Positions 25,766-33,211 of a DNA stretch of 64,000 nt are shown piece after piece. Positions within the stretch are counted from its first letter, which is position 1. Every line of letters begins with the position of its first letter. The DNA comes from an uncultured Treponema sp. Lineage in GTDB: Bacteria; Spirochaetota; Spirochaetia; Treponematales; Treponemataceae. The position numbers and the translations under genes were made by a program. The notes beneath the pieces were generated by a model. The model did not search any database. It saw only the letters and a list, made by a program, of their open reading frames with translations, and had not been told where the DNA came from. The DNA is taken from contig CAMKEG010000004.1 in the NCBI GenBank assembly GCA_946411505.1, positions 229,733-293,732 of the forward strand. The letters are read 5' to 3'.

Positions 25766-26569
25766 TCATTCCTCCGGCAAAAAGAGCGTTCCGTCGGCGC
25801 TTCCGTCAGCAAGCTTGTCCAAGATTTTTTCGCGGCCGCCGTTTGCAAGGATTACGGGAATGTTGTAGGCAAAGCATTTTTGCGCGGCCTGCAATTTTGT
25901 TTCGATTCCGCCTGTGCCAAAAGAGTTTGTCTCGCCGATTGTGATTTCCTTTCGCAGCTCGTCGATGTTGCCGACGGTTTGAACCAACTTTGCGTCGGGA
26001 TTTGTCTTGGGATTGTCGGAATAAACTCCGTCGATGTCGCTGAACAAAACTAGCAAGTCCGCTCCCCACAAAATCGAGGTCAGCGCGCTAAGGTTGTCGT
26101 TGTCGCCGATGGAGCCTTCTTCAAACGAAACGCTGTCGTTTTCGTTTATGATTGGAACTACGCCTTCGTCAACAAGCGTGAACAAGGTATTGCGGATGTT
26201 GAGCGTTTGCAAGTTGTTTTCAAAATTTTCTTTTACGAACAAAAGCTGGCCGATGTGGATTCCCGATTCGGCGAAGGCTTTTCGCCACTGGCTCATAAGC
26301 TCAACCTGGCCAATCGCGCACAAGGCTTGCCTGTAGTGGACATCCTTTTTGCGCGCCCATTCCTTTATCGCGCTTACGCCGCTGACTTGCGCGCCGGACG
26401 ACACGACCGCGATTTGCTTTCCGCTGTCAATCAAGTTTTTGACTTGCGCGGCAAAGGCCGCCATGAATTCCGTGTTTTGCGTTCCGTCGCTTTTGGCCAG
26501 CGTGTTGCTTCCGATTTTTATGACTATCTTTCGCGCTTTTTTTATCGCATCCTTTATTTGTTCGCTCAT
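25766..26569 (-). CDS. proB: Glutamate 5-kinase, 267 aa
   Basis: Amino-acid-kinase fold: VIKIGSNTLAKSDG at the start (phosphate loop), 'VVSSGAQVSGVSAI' (glutamate site), 'VPIINENDSVSFEEGSIGDNDNLSA' split here as VPIINENDSV and IGDNDNLSA (substrate and Mg), 'LLVLFSDIDGVYSDNPKTNP' core and 'FGTGGIETKLQAAQ' (nucleotide). At 267 aa it lacks the C-terminal PUA domain of the E. coli enzyme, a common short form. It phosphorylates glutamate for proline synthesis; the partner proA is at 35618, not next door. AAGGA precedes the ATG. Lies 21 nt after argF. Confidence 0.92.
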   Translation of the reverse strand: MSEQIKDAIKKARKIVIKIGSNTLAKSDGTQNTEFMAAFAAQVKNLIDSGKQIAVVSSGAQVSGVSAIKEWARKKDVHYRQALCAIGQVELMSQWRKAFAESGIHIGQLLFVKENFENNLQTLNIRNTLFTLVDEGVVPIINENDSVSFEEGSIGDNDNLSALTSILWGADLLVLFSDIDGVYSDNPKTNPDAKLVQTVGNIDELRKEITIGETNSFGTGGIETKLQAAQKCFAYNIPVILANGGREKILDKLADGSADGTLFLPEE

Positions 26570-26590
26570 GTTCGTTCCTTGTTAAAAGCC

Positions 26591-27577
26591 TTATATCGTC
26601 GCGGCGATGACGGCCTTGATTGTGTGCATTCTGTTTTCCGCCTCGTCAAAGACGACAGATTGCGCGCTTTCAAAAACTTCGTCGGTCACTTCCATTTCGT
26701 TGATGCCGAATTTTTCGCTTATCTCTTTTCCGATCGTCGTGTTGAGGTCGTGGAAGGACGGAAGGTCGTGCATGAAAATCGCCGTGGGCTTTGCCTTGGC
26801 TATCACTTCTTTTGTGACTTGATACGGCTTTAGGTCGGCGATTCGTTCCGCCCAAACTTCGTCCGGTTCGCCCATGCTGACCCAAACGTCGGTGTAAATT
26901 ATGTCCGCGCCGCTGGCCGCCTTGTCGATGTCCTCTTCAAGAGTGATGGAGCCGCCGCTTTCTTTTGCCCACGGCTCGCAGTCCTGGACAAGCTGCGCCG
27001 ACGGAAAATATTTTTTTGGCGCGCAAAGCGTAAGGTTTAGTCCAAGCTTTGAGCACACGACGCAAAGGGAGTTTCCGACGTTGTAGCGAGCGTCGCCAAA
27101 GTAAACCAGCTTTAGGCCCTTTAGCTTTCCAAAATGCTCGCGGATTGTCAGCATGTCGGCCAGCATTTGCGTGGGGTGGTATTCGTTGGTCAAGCCGTTC
27201 CAAACGGGAACGTCGGCGTGCTTTGCGAGCGTTTCCACGATTGACTGCTCAAAGCCGCGGTATTCGATTCCGTCGAACATGCGGCCAAGAACGCGGGCTG
27301 TGTCGGCGATGCTTTCTTTTTTTCCGATTTGCGAGCCTTCCGCCAAATATGTCGTTCCGATTCCCAAGTCGTGCGCCGCAACTTCAAACGAGCAGCGCGT
27401 TCTGGTGGAAGTCTTTTCAAAAATCAGCGCGATGTTCTTTCCCTTAAAAGTGTCCACGCGCTTTCCGCGCTTCTTCTTTTTTTTGTAGTCCGCCGCCAAA
27501 TCCAAGAGGCCGACAATTTCTTCCGGCGTAAAATCCCTAAGCGTCAAAAAATCTCTTCCGCGCAAATTCAAAGCCAT
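26591..27577 (-). CDS. argF: Ornithine carbamoyltransferase-like enzyme with Cys-to-Asp change, 328 aa
   Basis: Full-length transcarbamylase: carbamoyl-phosphate motif STRTR (57-61), HPTQ (134-137), and the ornithine-side 'DVWVSMGE' (230-237). The signature that is HCLP in ornithine carbamoyltransferases reads HDLPSFHD (H270, D271), replacing the Cys that contacts ornithine and the catalytic centre. The rest ([20 protein letters not shown]) is otherwise close to E. coli ArgF. Either activity tolerates Asp or the second substrate differs. First gene of an operon with proB; AAGGAAGG precedes the ATG, and a TATAAT (27615-27620) lies 38 nt upstream beside a repeat copy. Confidence 0.85.
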   Translation of the reverse strand: MALNLRGRDFLTLRDFTPEEIVGLLDLAADYKKKKKRGKRVDTFKGKNIALIFEKTSTRTRCSFEVAAHDLGIGTTYLAEGSQIGKKESIADTARVLGRMFDGIEYRGFEQSIVETLAKHADVPVWNGLTNEYHPTQMLADMLTIREHFGKLKGLKLVYFGDARYNVGNSLCVVCSKLGLNLTLCAPKKYFPSAQLVQDCEPWAKESGGSITLEEDIDKAASGADIIYTDVWVSMGEPDEVWAERIADLKPYQVTKEVIAKAKPTAIFMHDLPSFHDLNTTIGKEISEKFGINEMEVTDEVFESAQSVVFDEAENRMHTIKAVIAATI

Positions 27578-27614
27578 ATATGCCTTCCTTATTTAATAGT
27601 AAAAAGAAAATATT

Positions 27615-27620
27615 ATTATA
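27615..27620 (-). promoter_or_regulatory. -10 box of the argF-proB operon
   Basis: Minus-strand TATAAT; the -35 region would fall in palindromic element copy B (27621-27684) and is poor, so the repeat may influence expression. Confidence 0.5.
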
Positions 27621-27740
27621 CCAAACTTCGTTTGGTTTTGCTAGAGGTAGTATTTACTGCGCTCTCGCGAGCGCGACTGGCAATATCAAACTTCGTTTGA
27701 TTTTGCTAGGGGTAGTATTTACTGCGCTCTCGCGAGCCTT
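27621..27740. repeat. Short palindromic element, tandem copies B and C
   Basis: Two near-identical units: CAAACTTCGTTTG (a small palindrome), then GATTTTGCTAG or GGTTTTGCTAG, GGTAGTATTTACT, and the hairpin GCGCTCTCGCGAGCGC. Copy B (27621-27684) is complete to CTGGCAAT; copy C (27685-27740) loses the right end after CGCGAGC. They lie between argF and the XRE gene. Confidence 0.8.
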
Positions 27741-27785
27741 TGAGCAAAAAACTGATGTCACGGCTTCACTATCCTTTAGTGGAAT

Positions 27786-28100
27786 TTATCTTTTATGGAT
27801 GCGGTTTTTTATGGCGACGATGGCGTTTTGGGCTTCTTCTTCGATGATTTTTTCTATTTTGGAAAAGTCGCTGGAATCAAAGGATTTTTCTTGGGCGGTG
27901 TAAAAAAGGGCGGAGACGGAAACGTCAAGGGCGCGCGCGATTTTTTCTATCAGTTCCGCCGAGGCGAACACTTTGCCGGTTTCTATGGTGCTTAAATGCT
28001 TGATAGAAATGTCGAGCATCTCGGCCAGCCGCTCCTGCGACCATTTTTTTTCTTTTCTATATTGGTGGATGTTTTGTCCAAAAATTTGCTTCACGCTCAT
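27786..28100 (-). CDS. XRE-family HTH regulator, 104 aa
   Basis: Cro/C1-type helix-turn-helix (residues 8-62: FGQNIHQYRKEKKWSQERLA, then MLDISIKHLSTIETGKVFAS), followed by IARALDVSVSALFY and an acidic helical tail. It is divergent from the BspA-type lipoprotein gene at 28259, whose promoter (28188-28216) lies beyond an operator-like AATTACGCAATATGTTTA (28133-28150). A -10 TATCAT ends 6 nt before the ATG, so its mRNA is predicted leaderless. The likely target is its own gene, possibly the surface lipoprotein too. Confidence 0.8.
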   Translation of the reverse strand: MSVKQIFGQNIHQYRKEKKWSQERLAEMLDISIKHLSTIETGKVFASAELIEKIARALDVSVSALFYTAQEKSFDSSDFSKIEKIIEEEAQNAIVAIKNRIHKR

Positions 28101-28106
28101 TTCTTA

Positions 28107-28134
28107 ATGATAAGGGAAAAGGTGAATTTTCCAA
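28107..28134 (-). promoter_or_regulatory. Leaderless promoter of the XRE gene
   Basis: Minus strand TTGGAA (28129-28134), 16 nt, TATCAT (28107-28112), TAAGAA, ATG at 28100. Confidence 0.65.
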
Positions 28135-28187
28135 TTACGCAATATGTTTAAAATGTCTAAAACTTTACTTATTGCGTTCATTTTTTG

Positions 28188-28216
28188 TTGACAACTAAAC
28201 TTTTTAGGTCTAATAT
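28188..28216 (+). promoter_or_regulatory. Promoter of the BspA-type lipoprotein gene
   Basis: TTGACA (28188-28193), 17 nt, TAATAT (28211-28216); leader of about 36 nt ending in AAGGGAG before the ATG. Confidence 0.85.
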
Positions 28217-28258
28217 AGAAGAATATATAACCTTATCGGTCAATTAAGGGAGTTGTCT

Positions 28259-31200
28259 ATGAAAAAAACGTCGCTTTGTTTTGCCGCTGTCTTTGCGGTT
28301 CTTTTTGGTTTTTTTGTCGCGTCTTGCTCTGGGGGAGCGGACAGCCCCAACCTTACGCTTTATATGCAGCCAAGCGGAGGCTCGTCAGATTCCGGCGGCG
28401 GAACGCAAAGTCCGACCAATCCGACTGGACCGGGAACGCAGGATCCGGCCGCCCAGCAACCAGAACCAGTTTATTGCTCTGTCACCTTTGTGGCAAACAA
28501 TGAAGCCGCAACAGGAACTATGGCCGCTATGACGGGGCTTAAGGATTCCTCAATAACGCTTACGGCCAATGGCTTTTCTCTTGATGGATACGTGTTCACA
28601 GGATGGAACACAAAGAGCGACGGAAGCGGAGTTGGCTACGCTGATTGCTCAAATTTAAAGCTTGAAGAAAATCTTACATTGTACGCCCAATGGCTTTTGG
28701 CGACTGTTCCGACCTATGAAATAGAAGTCGCTTCTGCGGAGAATGGCATTGTAAGCGCTAGCGCTCAGTTTGCCGCGGTGGGGAGTATTGTGACGATAAA
28801 TCTTTCTCCAAACGATGAATATGAAATTGACACACTTGCTGTTACGGCGGAAAGCGGAAACGCTGTTGGCGCGATTGCAGACGCGAATAACAATAAGGTC
28901 TACACATTTACAATGCCGGAAGAAAAGGTTTGCGTCAGCGCGGCGTTCAGATTAAAAAAATACACTGTAACTTTTGTGACGGGATGTTCAACGCAAATCT
29001 CCGCCAAAATTGTGGAGTCTGGTCAAAAGGTGTCGGCTGTCACGCTGCAAGACATTGCGTCAGAATGCAGCGGCTTTGACGGCTGGTACGCGGCGAATGA
29101 CATTGCAAATAAATTTGATTTTAACGCTCCGATAAAGCAAGATGTTGTCTTGTATGCAAAATGGAATACTTTTTATGTGACGCGAAAGACAATCATTGAA
29201 AAAATAAACTCGTTAAGGTTTTCCGCTTGTTTGCATATACTTAAGGCGGACGAGGCCTTTGGCGACACGTGGTCCGCTGATCTTATTAAGAAAGTACGTT
29301 TTCATATTAGCTTACTATATTCGATAGACGAGAATATAAAGGTTGCATTGGATTTCAAGAGTTGTGACATTTCTTTGGACTTGTGTGAGGACGCTTTTGA
29401 AAAATGTCGCAGTCTTGAAGAAATATATTTGCCGAGCAAAATTACTAGCATCGGCGCGGGTGCCTTTTATCTAAGTGGATTAAAAAGCATTTACATTCCA
29501 AATGGGGTTACAGTGATATACGTTAATGCATTCGGAAGCTCTCAGTTAAAAAATGTTGAGGTTCCTAGCAGTGTCACTTGGATAAGTGAGAATGCGTTTA
29601 GTGGATGCCCGCTTGAAGAAATTACTATTCCGTTTGTTGGCCAAGTTGGAACAGCGACTGTCGCAAGCGAAAAAACTCTTTTTGGTTTTATATTTGCTTC
29701 TGGAATTCATAATAATGTAAAGCAGTATTATTCTTCAACTTCTTCATGCGATTATTATGTTCCAAAAACCTTAAAAAAGGTCACTGTCACAGGCGGCAAG
29801 TTGTTGTACGGCGCTTTTTCTGGATGCGATTCGATTGAAGAGATTGAACTCAAGGATGGCGTTACGAGCATAGGCGAAGCGGCCTTTATGGGTTGCAGTT
29901 CATTAAAGAAAGTCAATATCCCGAGCGGCATTACAAGCATTAGTGCGAATACTTTTAAGGGCTGCAGTTCTCTTGAAAGCATCACGATTCCTAATACTGT
30001 TACAAGCATTGGCGAAAACGCTTTTATGGGCTGCAGCGCTCTTAAGAGCATAGAGATTCCTAGCAGCGTTACAAGCATAGGAAAGTCAGCTTTTAATGGG
30101 TGTTCAGCTCTTGAGGAAATGAAAATTCCTTTTATCGGCGGAACTGTTAATCCAACGGCGGCGAGCGAATCAACTTTGTTTGGCTATATTTTTGGAGATG
30201 AAGATTATTCTGGCGCGGCTTGCGCGCAGCAAAACTTTGACGCAACATCGTCTAAAAATTATTACATTCCTGTGTCGCTGAAAAAAGTTACTGTTACAAG
30301 CGGAAAACTGTTGTACGGCGCGTTCTCTGGATGCGGCTCTGTCACAGATATAAATCTTCCAAGCGGCATTACAGCTATTCCTGCCATGACATTTTGTAAT
30401 TGCTCTTCGTTAAAGAATTTTGATATTCCCGCAGATGTTGCAAGCATCGGCGAGAACGCATTCCGCAATTGCAGCTCGCTTGAAAAAATTGAGATTTCTG
30501 ACAAAGTGACAACCCTGCCTGAAGGAATTTTCTTTGGATGTTCTTCTCTAAAAGAAATGACAATTCCATTTGTTGGCAAAACCAAGTATCAAGGGCAGTT
30601 TGGTTTCGTTTTTGGAACTGAAAGCTATTCTGGTTCTGTTTATGTACAGCAACAGTACGATCTTTTGGAGAAATATAACGGTTACTATATTCCAGAATCA
30701 TTGAAAAAAATTACTGTTACAGGCGGAACTTTACATTCTGGCGCTTTTTCTGGATGCGGCATGCTTGAAGCTATAGATGCTCGACAATGTGAGGTTAACA
30801 AAAATAGCGGGTTTGCATTTTCTAATTGTAGTTCCTTAACTAATGTGCAGATTTCTAGCTCCGCTACACTTATAACTACCTGTATGTTTGATAAATGCGT
30901 TTCTCTTGAAACAGTAAACATTCCAAATGGTGTTACAAAAATAGACTATGCCGCTTTTAGAAAGTGTGAAAAACTTAAAAACATCAATCTGCCGAGCGGT
31001 GTCACAGAAATAGGGGGGGGCGCGTTTTGGGGATGCAGCTCACTTGAGGGGATTGTTATCCCCAACGGAGTAACTGTCATAAACAGTCATGTTTTTTGTG
31101 AGTGTACATCATTAAGAAGCGTGAACATTCCAAGCGGCGTAACAAGTATAGGTGAGAATGCATTCGAGCGTTGCATAAATCTTGAAATTGAAAACCTTGA

Positions 31201-31501
31201 AATTCCAAACGGGGTTACGAGCATAGGCTATTATGCATTCGATGAATGCAGGTCGATAAAAACGGTCACTATCCCTGCCAGCGTAAAAAAAATTGGACAT
31301 GATGCATTCTCTCGCGGGTATTACCCCGGAGTTAAAAGATTGATTTTTGAAGATACAACCAGCATTTGGTATCGCACTGAGGACAGGAATTATACTGGCG
31401 GAACAGAATATGGCCCTATGTCTGGTACGCCTGAGGAGAATTTAAGGGCGATTAATACGACTTATGGTAATGATGATCACTACACTTGGTATGTGGAGTA
31501 A
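28259..31501 (+). CDS. BspA-type leucine-rich repeat surface lipoprotein with InlB-like repeats, 1080 aa
   Basis: Lipoprotein signal MKKTSLCFAAVFAVLFGFF ending VASC (C23), a Gly/Ser/Pro-rich linker, an InlB B-repeat-like module (TFVANNEAAT, GYVFTGWNTKSDGSGVGY, LTLYAQW, about residues 75-150), a divergent repeat ending TMPEEKVCVSAAF, another B-repeat (TVTFVTGCST, YAKWNT), then from ~360 on BspA/LRR_5 repeats of the form GCSSLKKVNIPSGITSI. A compound block (PFVG...LFGFIF...YYVPKTLKKVTVTGGKLLY...GAFSGC) recurs three to four times. Such proteins are surface adhesins in oral and gut bacteria. A G8 run (31013-31020) lies in the coding sequence (IGGGAF instead of the usual IGENAF), a possible slippage site. 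AAGGGAG supports the ATG. Confidence 0.9.
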   Translation: MKKTSLCFAAVFAVLFGFFVASCSGGADSPNLTLYMQPSGGSSDSGGGTQSPTNPTGPGTQDPAAQQPEPVYCSVTFVANNEAATGTMAAMTGLKDSSITLTANGFSLDGYVFTGWNTKSDGSGVGYADCSNLKLEENLTLYAQWLLATVPTYEIEVASAENGIVSASAQFAAVGSIVTINLSPNDEYEIDTLAVTAESGNAVGAIADANNNKVYTFTMPEEKVCVSAAFRLKKYTVTFVTGCSTQISAKIVESGQKVSAVTLQDIASECSGFDGWYAANDIANKFDFNAPIKQDVVLYAKWNTFYVTRKTIIEKINSLRFSACLHILKADEAFGDTWSADLIKKVRFHISLLYSIDENIKVALDFKSCDISLDLCEDAFEKCRSLEEIYLPSKITSIGAGAFYLSGLKSIYIPNGVTVIYVNAFGSSQLKNVEVPSSVTWISENAFSGCPLEEITIPFVGQVGTATVASEKTLFGFIFASGIHNNVKQYYSSTSSCDYYVPKTLKKVTVTGGKLLYGAFSGCDSIEEIELKDGVTSIGEAAFMGCSSLKKVNIPSGITSISANTFKGCSSLESITIPNTVTSIGENAFMGCSALKSIEIPSSVTSIGKSAFNGCSALEEMKIPFIGGTVNPTAASESTLFGYIFGDEDYSGAACAQQNFDATSSKNYYIPVSLKKVTVTSGKLLYGAFSGCGSVTDINLPSGITAIPAMTFCNCSSLKNFDIPADVASIGENAFRNCSSLEKIEISDKVTTLPEGIFFGCSSLKEMTIPFVGKTKYQGQFGFVFGTESYSGSVYVQQQYDLLEKYNGYYIPESLKKITVTGGTLHSGAFSGCGMLEAIDARQCEVNKNSGFAFSNCSSLTNVQISSSATLITTCMFDKCVSLETVNIPNGVTKIDYAAFRKCEKLKNINLPSGVTEIGGGAFWGCSSLEGIVIPNGVTVINSHVFCECTSLRSVNIPSGVTSIGENAFERCINLEIENLEIPNGVTSIGYYAFDECRSIKTVTIPASVKKIGHDAFSRGYYPGVKRLIFEDTTSIWYRTEDRNYTGGTEYGPMSGTPEENLRAINTTYGNDDHYTWYVE
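31013..31020 (+). repeat. G8 homopolymer in coding sequence
   Basis: Eight consecutive G at residues ~919-921 of the BspA-type lipoprotein. A one-base slip would truncate the protein in its last ~160 residues. A second G8 lies in the lipoprotein gene at the right edge. Confidence 0.7.
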
Positions 31502-31519
31502 GAGGAATAGTTGAAATAT

Positions 31520-32395
31520 ATGTTTTTATACAAATATTCATGCATAAATGATTATTATAAAGATTCATTGGAAAAAAAGTATTTCTATTGTTCTCCTTTG
31601 TCCAAGTTGAATGATCCTTTTGATTGTCATGTGCCCATAAAGCATGATATGCGGGATGAGTTCATTAAAAAATGGATAAACACAAATAGAAGCTCGGCGA
31701 AACAAAACGATATGCTTTTTCCGTTTTATTCTGTTGATGATGTAAAAACGGCCTTTGCCAATGGTTGTTTTGATAAATATACCAATGACCTTTTTCGGAA
31801 AAAAGACCTTGAGCGATTTTATGTATTAAGTCTCTCAAGCAAAGAATTGAACAAAGTTTTATGGGGGGCATACGCAGATTCTTATAGGGGAATGTGCGTA
31901 TGTTATAAAGCTGAGGAATTTGTTAAAGATTCGGAAAGGTATTATGGCTTAAAAGTTAAAGAAAAGAAGTTTGCAGAATGGAGATATTTCAATAAAACGC
32001 AAGACGGAGTGTATTTGAATGTCTACGATGTGGAGTATTCAAATGAGCGTAAAGAGTATAATTGCATTGCAAGTGAGCATATGTTGGCGTCGAATATGTA
32101 TGACGCGATTGATGAATTTATTTGGAAGAATTTGCGTGTGAAAGATTTATGCTGGCAAGCGGAAGCGGAATGCAGAGGCATTTTTCACGGAAAGGAACCT
32201 GGCGATTTTTGTGGGCGGCTTTATTATGAAGAAGAAGTTTTGGATAGCATAACTTTTGGTTATAAAACCAGCGAGGACGAAATAAATCTTATAAAAACTA
32301 TTGTCTCCGAAAATTATATGAATGCTGACAAAGTTAAGCTTTTTAAGGCCGTTCCAGACTATTCTACTGGAACTCTAAAGAAAGAACCATTGTAA
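31520..32395 (+). CDS. DUF2971 family protein, 291 aa
   Basis: The start MFLYKYSCINDYY, then KKYFYCSPLSKLNDPFDCHV, is the hallmark of DUF2971; later blocks 'YVLSLSSKELNKVLWGAYAD', 'GMCVCYKAEEF' and 'DLCWQAEAECRGIFH' fit too. These proteins are common in accessory and defence-linked regions; the biochemical role is unknown. A TTG at 31511, 4 nt after AGAGGA, would add three residues; the ATG at 31520 suits the family better but is 13 nt from that site, so the start is open. AT-rich; begins right after the lipoprotein stop and probably shares its transcript. Confidence 0.7.
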   Translation: MFLYKYSCINDYYKDSLEKKYFYCSPLSKLNDPFDCHVPIKHDMRDEFIKKWINTNRSSAKQNDMLFPFYSVDDVKTAFANGCFDKYTNDLFRKKDLERFYVLSLSSKELNKVLWGAYADSYRGMCVCYKAEEFVKDSERYYGLKVKEKKFAEWRYFNKTQDGVYLNVYDVEYSNERKEYNCIASEHMLASNMYDAIDEFIWKNLRVKDLCWQAEAECRGIFHGKEPGDFCGRLYYEEEVLDSITFGYKTSEDEINLIKTIVSENYMNADKVKLFKAVPDYSTGTLKKEPL

Positions 32396-32413
32396 TTAGG
32401 TAGTAGGTTCAAA

Positions 32414-32857
32414 ATGGCGAAAATAAAATATACTTTTAAGGATTTGTGCAAAGATGTAAGGCGAATTTTGCCTGCCCATTTACACGCCACAGGCGAGGGT
32501 AATGATTTTATATGGATAGCAACAGATGATTATGATATTGGCGTTTATCCAATGCATTATGAAATTCGTTTGGAAGACGGTTTTGTATATGCAGAAGTCC
32601 ATTGTGAAAGCAACGGCGTTATAACTTATGGGGCTCAAAAAAAGCGTAAAGTGTTTTTAGATGAATTTAAAAAGTATTGCGTAGGGAAGGGGTATCGTCT
32701 AGTAAAGGATACAAATGTTCACAAATGGTTTGCCAAAAATCCAAATGGAGTGAAATTTCAAAAGGATTGTGTTTATAGAATTCTTGCGGATATTATCGAC
32801 TTGGAAAAAGATTCGCATGTGGATTTGTCAAATTTAATGAGAAATATTTTTAAATAA
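32414..32857 (+). CDS. Hypothetical protein, 147 aa
   Basis: Small soluble alpha/beta protein (ATDDYDIGVYPMHYEIRLED; YAEVHCESNGVITYGAQKKR). The 'FxWIATDDYDIGVYPMHYEI' layout followed by a long Lys-rich helix recalls small cytosolic immunity-like proteins but no family is recognised. Lies 18 nt after the DUF2971 gene with a weak ribosome site, so the two are likely a unit. AT-rich. Confidence 0.65.
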   Translation: MAKIKYTFKDLCKDVRRILPAHLHATGEGNDFIWIATDDYDIGVYPMHYEIRLEDGFVYAEVHCESNGVITYGAQKKRKVFLDEFKKYCVGKGYRLVKDTNVHKWFAKNPNGVKFQKDCVYRILADIIDLEKDSHVDLSNLMRNIFK

Positions 32858-32861
32858 AAAA

Positions 32862-33095
32862 AGTTTTTCCATCGGAAAGCGCCGCGTCACAAACGACTTT
32901 ACCAACGCCGAAGCCAAACTGCTCAAAATTCTGATTTACATGGGCCAAGCGATTGACGACGACCCGCTTTTGTACAAAGACATTTCTTCCGACGCTCTCT
33001 CCCCAAAGCCCGCCCGCCTCAAAGGCCAAAACAAATCCCTCGGCCAGTTTTACCAAATCCTAAAGCAAAGCAAGCGTTTTATGGGTGGACAGTAA
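32862..33095 (+). pseudogene. Gene remnant (C-terminal end of a lost protein)
   Basis: A frame of 77 codons without a proper start, ending in TAA at 33095, reads SFSIGKRRVTNDFTNAEAKL, then LKILIYMGQAIDDDPLLYKD and so on to RFMGGQ. It is GC-rich with host-type codons while the genes just before are AT-rich, so it looks like the tail of an older gene cut off when the accessory genes came in. The only internal ATG (32940) has no ribosome site. No identity recognised. Confidence 0.5.
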
Positions 33096-33128
33096 TTGCG
33101 GCGACGTTTTCGCGTGTTTTGTTTTTTC
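33096..33128. other. Short unassigned spacer
   Basis: The stretch from the remnant to the ATPase promoter; nothing seen in it. Confidence 0.4.
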
Positions 33129-33191
33129 TTGACTTTTTTCTTTCTATGTTTTATACTGAATAATAATTCAGTGAAAATTCATTCAGTATAA
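33129..33191 (+). promoter_or_regulatory. Promoter with overlapping inverted-repeat operator
   Basis: TTGACT (33129-33134), 17 nt, TATACT (33152-33157). The -10 is inside TTATACTGAAT (33151-33161), whose perfect inverted copy ATTCAGTATAA lies at 33181-33191, and a third half-site ATTCAGT at 33166-33172 forms an ACTGAAT-aata-ATTCAGT palindrome. This indicates a repressor binding at the transcription start. Confidence 0.7.
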
Positions 33192-33211
33192 AGCGTATAA
33201 AAGGAGTCGTT

